Shown piece by piece: positions 1 through 5,139 of a DNA stretch of 5,139 nt. Location of the stretch: assembly GCA_013816415.1 (NCBI GenBank), contig JACDEN010000253.1, positions 1-5,139 on the forward strand, written 5' to 3'. Source of the stretch: Planctomycetota bacterium. Lineage in GTDB: Bacteria > Planctomycetota > UBA11346. A program made the position numbers and the translations under genes. The first letter of the stretch is position 1, and every line of letters starts with the position of its first letter. The notes under the pieces were generated by a model that worked only from the letters and a program-made list of their open reading frames with translations, was not told the origin of the DNA and searched no databases.

Positions 1-1
1 G

Positions 2-319
2 CCGCGGCCAGCCCGCGCCGAAGGCGACCCGGAAGGCGACGGCGATGCCTACAACTCCGGATCCGGATCCGCCTCCCGCGACGACATGGACGATCCGCAG
101 CACGCCGACTTCCAACCGCGGCGCGCCGCCCAAGCCCCGCGCGCCCCGCGTCCCGCGCGCGCGCCCCGCGGCGATGACCAGTCGGCGACCATCGAGAAGC
201 TGCGCCGCAAGCAGGAGCGCCTGATCAACCTGCTGGTCGAGAAGGGCATCCTCGCCCCCGGCGACGTCGACGGCGTCGAGGCGTCGGCGGCCAAGGCTTT
301 GGAAAACGCGGAAGGGTGA
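2..319 (+). CDS. Unrecognised protein, C-terminal part (runs off left edge)
   Basis: The frame is open from the first full codon of the window to a TGA at 317-319, giving 105 visible residues. An ATG at 86 is possible, but no Shine-Dalgarno sequence precedes it and the codons before it have the same GC-rich third positions, so I treat the gene as 5'-truncated. The visible part starts with an acidic, Gly-rich segment containing an SGSGS linker encoded by tandem TCCGGA units (56-70). An Ala/Pro/Arg-rich stretch that should be disordered follows. It ends with a charged amphipathic helix (about residues 64-84, starting IEKLRRKQERL), then a short G-I-L-turn and acidic tail. The helix plus 'EKGIL' turn faintly recalls short C-terminal oligomerisation (SHOCT-like) modules, but this is too weak to name. 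Function unknown. It lies upstream of zwf across a 113-nt gap. Confidence 0.6.
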   Translation, partial: PRPARAEGDPEGDGDAYNSGSGSASRDDMDDPQHADFQPRRAAQAPRAPRPARAPRGDDQSATIEKLRRKQERLINLLVEKGILAPGDVDGVEASAAKALENAEG

Positions 320-324
320 CGGGA

Positions 325-411
325 GCGTTCTGAGTACTCCGTTCTCCGTTCTGGACTCCTTGGACGCCAATCACGTCTGGTCGTCGACCCGGAACTCCGA
401 ACCCAGAACCA
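325..411. repeat. Degenerate heptamer repeats in both orientations
   Basis: In the spacer before zwf, positions 325-359 read as five consecutive 7-nt units: GCGTTCT, GAGTACT, CCGTTCT, CCGTTCT, GGACTCC. Positions 391-411 read as three more: GGAACTC, CGAACCC, AGAACCA, whose reverse complements (TGGTTCT, GGGTTCG, GAGTTCC) resemble the left-hand units. The two arms form an imperfect inverted repeat, with an exact 7-bp core at 348-354 (GTTCTGG) and 403-409 (CCAGAAC). The 31 nt between them show no clear repeat. This looks like decayed short tandem repeat DNA able to form a weak hairpin. Whether it acts as terminator, operator or mRNA leader cannot be told from sequence. No convincing promoter was found in it. 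Confidence 0.5.
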
Positions 412-432
412 GATTGTTCCTGACCGGTGACC

Positions 433-1871
<1,439 letters not shown>

Positions 1872-1875
<4 letters not shown>

Positions 1876-2372
1876 GGCCGCTGGTCGTCGCGATCGCGAT
1901 CGCGGCCTTTGCGCTGGCGGCGCGTGCAGGTGGCGCTGACGCCTACGACGATGTCATCGCGGCGCTCGGCGCGCAGGTCGAGATTGAGTTGCACGAGGCT
2001 GCGGTGGAGGAGACCGCGGGCATGGTCGCGGCGCCGTGCGTCGATCCGACGAGATCGGCATGGATCGTCGCCGCTCCGGCGCTGACCGCGGCGGATATCG
2101 CGTCGATCACCGTGGTGGAGCGCTTCCCGCCGGTTCCCGGCGCGCTCGAGGTCCGCTTCACCGAGGCCGGCGCGGTGAAGAACCGGCAGTTGACCACCCG
2201 CCTAAATGGCAAATGGATCGGCGTGACCCTCAACGGGAAAATCCTGACCATGATCACGGTCAAGGCGCCGTCAGACGCCGCGTCGATCGTCACCACCAAG
2301 ATGAGCGAGGCGCAGATCGCCGCATTGTGCGATGCGTTCACTCGCACGCATCCCGCGCACGACGGAAAGTGA
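1872..2372 (+). CDS. Small exported protein with SecD P1 head-like domain
   Basis: 166 residues. Residues 1-19 form a Sec signal peptide: MRPL, a hydrophobic Ala/Ile/Val core, and a likely signal peptidase I site after ARA, so the mature protein should be periplasmic. The second half resembles the head of the SecD P1 domain. 'LTAADI' (71-76) parallels the LTG-D element of SecD. 'LEVRFTEAGAVKNRQLT' (92-108) followed by 'GVTLNGKIL' (117-125) parallels its strand-helix-strand with GA..F..LT and a DGK-like turn. 'MSEAQIAAL' (144-152) matches the closing helix. No transmembrane helix follows, so it is not a translocase subunit; the domain stands alone. C56 and C153 could pair as a disulfide. Its ATG overlaps the zwf TGA (ATGA) with no evident Shine-Dalgarno sequence, suggesting translational coupling. 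The domain call rests on remembered motif similarity, and the physiological role is unknown. Confidence 0.75.
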
Positions 2373-2380
2373 CATGAAAG

Positions 2381-2399
2381 CCGCGCGCCGAGCGCGCGG
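2381..2399. terminator. GC hairpin between convergent genes, possible two-way terminator
   Basis: CCGCGCGC (2381-2388) pairs perfectly with GCGCGCGG (2392-2399) around a CGA loop, an 8-bp all-GC stem. It sits in the 38-nt gap between the stop codons of the plus-strand SecD-like gene and the minus-strand lipoprotein gene, the usual place for a shared terminator. There is no T-run on the plus side. On the minus strand the stem is followed only by CTTTC, so termination efficiency is uncertain. Confidence 0.5.
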
Positions 2400-2410
2400 G
2401 GCCTGGCTGG

Positions 2411-3472
2411 CTATCTGCCCTTGGCGACCGGCGGCTCGACCAGTGGGTCAAACGATATCTGCAGGGTCTGCGCCGGGAGCACCACCGTCGCCTCGTTGCC
2501 GGGCGTGAACCACATCTTCGCCTGCAGCGTCGCCACGCCCTGCCGCGATTTCTTTGGCACCACCAGCAGCGCGAAGACGTCGATCTCGCCGGGGATGGCG
2601 CGCGCGGCATTGGCGTCGACGCGCCAGTACGAAGCGTTGATGGGACGCGTGTCGTTGAGCCGGCCGAGCAGGCGCTCCGACAGGAAGTAGAACTGCTCGG
2701 GGCCGTCGGGCATCGGGTTGGGACCGAAGCGCAGGCCGCTGAATCCGACGGCATTGATGTCCTGGATCTGCCACAGACCGGACAGCGAGCGCTTCTTGCC
2801 CGATTTCTGCGGCGCCGCCGGCTGGTTGCCGGGCGATGGCGCCGCCATCTCGCCGACGACGTCGCCCAGCACCAGGGTCACATCCACGCGCGTCAGCGGC
2901 TTGTCGAAGCCGGCCGCGGCGACGTAGGTCATGGGGACCTTCAGCAGGAAGCACTCGTGGGTCGCGGCGAGCGGGAACTCGAATTGCGGCTCGGCCTCGG
3001 CGCCCTTCTGCGTCGGTCCATTCATGATCAGGCGTCCGGGACGGACGGTGTGCGGAACCTGCAGCGCTCCGGCGTCGACGGTGCGCCAGACCGGTTCGGG
3101 TTTCGACTCCTTGTCGGTCTTGTCCGTCTTGTCGCTCTTGGCGCGCGCCGGCGCGGCGGTCGTCTCTGGCGCCGCGGGATACGCGCCCTCGCTGGCAGCG
3201 GCGTTGGCGATCTCGGATGACTTGACCGCCCAGAACCCTTCGGGCCGGTCGTCGAGACGCACGATCACCGGGGTGGAATCGACGGCGGTGGTGGCTGCGG
3301 GATCCTCGACCGCGATGGTCGGGACCGACGGCCTCGACAGCGTCGCCGAGGGCACGTCGTCGGAGGCAGCCTCGGCGACCGGGGCTGGCGCATCGCGGTG
3401 TCCGCAGGCGACCAGGGTGAGCGACACGAGGGTGGCGGACAGCAGGCTGAGGTCGTGGCGGAGCGGGCGCAT
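2411..3472 (-). CDS. Unrecognised lipoprotein
   Basis: 353 residues with a classic type II signal peptide: MRPLRHD, a hydrophobic stretch and the lipobox LVAC with Cys23 as the acylated residue. G24 and H25 follow, with no Asp at +2, so under the Lol rule known from proteobacteria it would go to the outer membrane. Residues 25-125 are an Ala/Pro/Thr/Ser-rich, probably disordered tether, ending in a lysine/aspartate tract of KTD triplets (112-121). The remaining roughly 225 residues form the folded part, rich in alternating hydrophobic residues and aromatics (for example FEFPL, GLWQIQDI, EQFYFLSERLL, ASYWRVD, KMWFTPG), suggesting a beta-rich periplasmic domain. I recognise no family. A second low-complexity Pro/Gln/Lys loop (about 212-230) interrupts it. 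The start has a good Shine-Dalgarno sequence (GAGG four bases before the ATG). It lies 97 nt downstream of the reductase on the same strand and could share its transcript. Confidence 0.85.
   Translation of the reverse strand: MRPLRHDLSLLSATLVSLTLVACGHRDAPAPVAEAASDDVPSATLSRPSVPTIAVEDPAATTAVDSTPVIVRLDDRPEGFWAVKSSEIANAAASEGAYPAAPETTAAPARAKSDKTDKTDKESKPEPVWRTVDAGALQVPHTVRPGRLIMNGPTQKGAEAEPQFEFPLAATHECFLLKVPMTYVAAAGFDKPLTRVDVTLVLGDVVGEMAAPSPGNQPAAPQKSGKKRSLSGLWQIQDINAVGFSGLRFGPNPMPDGPEQFYFLSERLLGRLNDTRPINASYWRVDANAARAIPGEIDVFALLVVPKKSRQGVATLQAKMWFTPGNEATVVLPAQTLQISFDPLVEPPVAKGR
3111..3137. repeat. Three tandem 9-nt units in the lipoprotein gene
   Basis: TTGTCGGTC, TTGTCCGTC and TTGTCGCTC follow each other directly and differ at one or two bases. 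On the coding (minus) strand they give the K-S/T-D triplets of the lipoprotein linker, around residues 112-121. A multiple of three, such a repeat can expand or shrink without breaking the frame, so linker length may vary among strains. Confidence 0.8.
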
Positions 3473-3569
3473 AGGTCCTCGGCGGTTTCTTATCGGGTCA
3501 GGACCGGAGGGGGAAAGGACCGTGTGCCAGGGCCGCCGTGGGTGTGTGGTGTCGGACCCGCGTCAGAGC
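3473..3569. other. Gap between reductase and lipoprotein genes
   Basis: This 97-nt stretch carries the lipoprotein Shine-Dalgarno sequence (GAGG on the minus strand, 3477-3480). A 6-bp inverted repeat, CGGGTC (3494-3499) and GACCCG (3555-3560), is too widely spaced to be a convincing terminator. No consensus promoter or T-rich terminator was seen, so whether the two genes share a transcript stays open. Confidence 0.4.
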
Positions 3570-4757
3570 TCACCTGGCCTTCGACTTGTAGAATTCACGG
3601 TGCATCTCGGCGAGCATCGCCCGCACGTCGATCCCGGGAGGGGCCTTGGTCGCGTCGACCTGGGCGATCGCCTCGTCGGTGGCGTAGACGCCGGGGAACC
3701 AATGGCCCTTCTCTTCCAGCATGTTGTAGCGGTAGGAGCAGAAATCGCGCATGCCGAAGCAGCGCCACAGGCGGCGGAAGCGCAGCACCTCGGGGATGTT
3801 GATGCGCGAGGGATCGCCGAGCATCTCGAAGCCCTCCCACGCTGACTGCGGGTCGACGCAGGCTTCGAGCGCCTGCTCGATCGTGCGATCCGGCGGGGAC
3901 AGCGGCACGCTCACGGGGAACACGCCGCGCATTTCCGTGACGTGCGAGGGCTCGGTCATGCCGAAGCTCAGGGTCTGCACCTGCGGCGTCTTCAGGCACC
4001 AGCGCGCGTTGAACTGGATCGGCGTCAGCGGCGCGGTGAGGTCGCGCAGCTGCTTCGGCGCGTTGAACAGCTGGCCGCCCTTGTCGTTGGGCGAGATGAT
4101 GAAGACGCCGATGTCCTTGGCGTGCGCGTAGGCGACGGCGGCGGCGTTGCGCTGGAAGAAGTAGTAGTAGTGGACGTTCATGAAGCTGAACAGCCCGGTC
4201 GCCAGGGCGTCGACGATGACCTCCAGCGGCCCATGGGTGCTGAAGCCGACCGCGCCGATGACGCCTTCATCGCGCAGCTTCAGCAGCTCCTCGACCGGCC
4301 CGCCCTTCGCGACCGCGGTGTCGAGGATCTCGCGGTTGTTGATGCCGTGATACCCGTAGAGATCGATGCGGTCGGTCTGCAGGCCCTTGAGCTGCGCCTC
4401 GACCAGACGGCGCATCTCGGCGCCGGTCGACGGCGCGCCCTTGGTCATCAGGTGGTAGGACGAGCGCGGCACGCGCAGCTCCTCGTTGAGCACCTTGCCG
4501 TAGCAGTATTCGCTGCGGCCGTACCCGTGCGCGGTCTCGATGTGGTTGATGCCGGCGTCCAAGGACAACTGCACCATGTCGCGGCACTGCGCGAGCATGT
4601 CCGCGGGAACCTGATCGCGCGGCGAACTCCAGCCGTCCTTGTAGCGCATGCCGCCGAGCGTGATCACCGAGAGCTGCTGTCCGGTACGGCCGAAACGCCG
4701 GTACTGCATGGGTGACCGCTGATTGCGGATCGGTTCGCTCGTCTGCATGGCGCGCAT
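3570..4757 (-). CDS. Aldo/keto reductase family oxidoreductase
   Basis: A cytoplasmic (alpha/beta)8-barrel NAD(P)H-dependent oxidoreductase; the substrate cannot be deduced. Family homology begins at the Met encoded at 4707-4709 (MQYRRFGRTG). Numbered from there, the active-site positions are E58 (HIETA), Y63 (GYGRSE), K90 (MTKG) and H121 (GYHGINN). The usual Asp of the tetrad is Glu. GFSTHGP and, later, SFGMTEPSHVTEM match the strands and cofactor loop of the family. The length exceeds the common 320-350 because of a C-terminal extension with CFGMRDFC but no ferredoxin-type cysteine cluster, unlike the related group with a C-terminal iron-sulfur domain. The start is uncertain: ATG at 4757 has GAGG 11 bases upstream, ATG at 4748 and TTG at 4778 are also in frame, and 4709 is the homology-based alternative. 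It is 42 nt downstream of xseA on the same strand. Confidence 0.9.
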   Translation of the reverse strand: MRAMQTSEPIRNQRSPMQYRRFGRTGQQLSVITLGGMRYKDGWSSPRDQVPADMLAQCRDMVQLSLDAGINHIETAHGYGRSEYCYGKVLNEELRVPRSSYHLMTKGAPSTGAEMRRLVEAQLKGLQTDRIDLYGYHGINNREILDTAVAKGGPVEELLKLRDEGVIGAVGFSTHGPLEVIVDALATGLFSFMNVHYYYFFQRNAAAVAYAHAKDIGVFIISPNDKGGQLFNAPKQLRDLTAPLTPIQFNARWCLKTPQVQTLSFGMTEPSHVTEMRGVFPVSVPLSPPDRTIEQALEACVDPQSAWEGFEMLGDPSRINIPEVLRFRRLWRCFGMRDFCSYRYNMLEEKGHWFPGVYATDEAIAQVDATKAPPGIDVRAMLAEMHREFYKSKAR

Positions 4758-4799
4758 CGTTGTCGACGCCTCGGCCAAGCGAGTGAAAAAAACGTCAGG

Positions 4800-5139
4800 T
4801 CACGGCGTGTAGTCGTCGGCCGGTTCGTTGAGCTTCTGCGCCCGCGAGCCCTCGACGCGCGCCGACAGCCAGCCATCGACGAGCCTGGCCTCGACCACGG
4901 TGCCGGGCGGTGCATCGCCGGTGCGGCGCACCAGCCGGCCGTCGGGTGTGCGCACCACGCTGTAGCCGCGGCTGATGACGCCCAGGGGTGAGAGCGCGTC
5001 GAGGTGCCCCGCCTGCGCGGCTAGGCGCGTGCGCGCGGTCTCGACGCCGCGCGCCATCGCCTGGCGCAGCGCGGTGCGCGCATCCTCCAACCGTTCGCGC
5101 TCCGCCGCCAGCAGGTGCCGCGGACTGGCGGTGATCAGG
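4800..5139 (-). CDS. xseA: Exodeoxyribonuclease VII large subunit, C-terminal part
   Basis: The frame is open to the right edge, so only the last 112 residues are present and the start lies outside the window. XseA pairs with several copies of XseB to form exonuclease VII, which degrades single-stranded DNA to oligonucleotides from either end. The visible part begins with the end of the coiled-coil region (LITASPRHLLAAERERLE, then an Arg/Ala-rich helix to about residue 43). It continues with the diagnostic 'LSPLGVISRGYSVVR' segment and a small beta domain (DGRLVRR, PGTVVEARLVDGWLSARV) that closes the protein. The catalytic domain is not visible. The usual small partner xseB does not follow; an aldo/keto reductase does. 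The TGA stop (4800-4802) is in the same frame as the reductase. Confidence 0.93.
   Translation of the reverse strand, partial: LITASPRHLLAAERERLEDARTALRQAMARGVETARTRLAAQAGHLDALSPLGVISRGYSVVRTPDGRLVRRTGDAPPGTVVEARLVDGWLSARVEGSRAQKLNEPADDYTP

Noticed and set aside
1890..1903. Two overlapping GCGATCGC octamers, like the cyanobacterial HIP1 palindrome
   Set aside because: They fall in the Ala-Ile-Ala-Ile codons of the signal peptide and no other copies were noticed; GC-rich codon choice explains them.
3511..3530. CTGGCAC on the minus strand before the lipoprotein gene, resembling a sigma-54 -24 element
   Set aside because: The required GC at the -12 element is missing at the correct spacing.
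2931..3845. 304-codon open frame on the plus strand across the lipoprotein start and reductase end
   Set aside because: It crosses two supported minus-strand genes and their intergenic gap, and its product is low-complexity Ser/Arg/Gly-rich sequence without motifs.
4157..4171. GTA-rich trinucleotide run in the reductase gene
   Set aside because: It simply encodes the Tyr-Tyr-Tyr of the HYYYFF segment in a conserved barrel strand.

Overview
This GC-rich window (roughly two-thirds G+C by eye, with strongly GC-rich third codon positions) is ordinary, densely coded bacterial chromosome. No rRNA, tRNA, IS element, CRISPR array or phage gene was seen. A lipobox lipoprotein and a Sec signal peptide point to a cell with a Gram-negative-type envelope. 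The aldo/keto reductase belongs to a subtype I associate with cyanobacteria and planctomycetes, so a GC-rich planctomycete-like genome is possible, but the window does not settle the taxon.

Layout. The plus strand holds: (1) the 3' end of an unrecognised, largely disordered protein that runs off the left edge (2-319); (2) a 113-nt spacer containing degenerate 7-nt repeats in both orientations (325-411); (3) zwf, glucose-6-phosphate dehydrogenase (433-1875); (4) a small exported protein whose second half resembles the periplasmic P1 head domain of SecD (1872-2372), joined to zwf by an ATGA start/stop overlap. A compact GC hairpin (2381-2399) separates these from the minus-strand block. Read right to left, that block holds the 3' end of xseA, exodeoxyribonuclease VII large subunit (5139-4800), an aldo/keto reductase (4757-3570) and an unrecognised outer-membrane-type lipoprotein (3472-2411).

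How the genes relate. zwf makes NADPH at the entry to the oxidative pentose phosphate pathway. Its coupled partner is exported, so the pair probably shares transcription rather than a biochemical step. The xseA-reductase-lipoprotein series is co-oriented with short gaps (42 and 97 nt) and could be one transcript, but no shared pathway is evident. I do not see a clear new multi-gene system. The items most worth following are the stand-alone SecD-head-like secreted protein, the heptamer spacer before zwf and the unrecognised lipoprotein.
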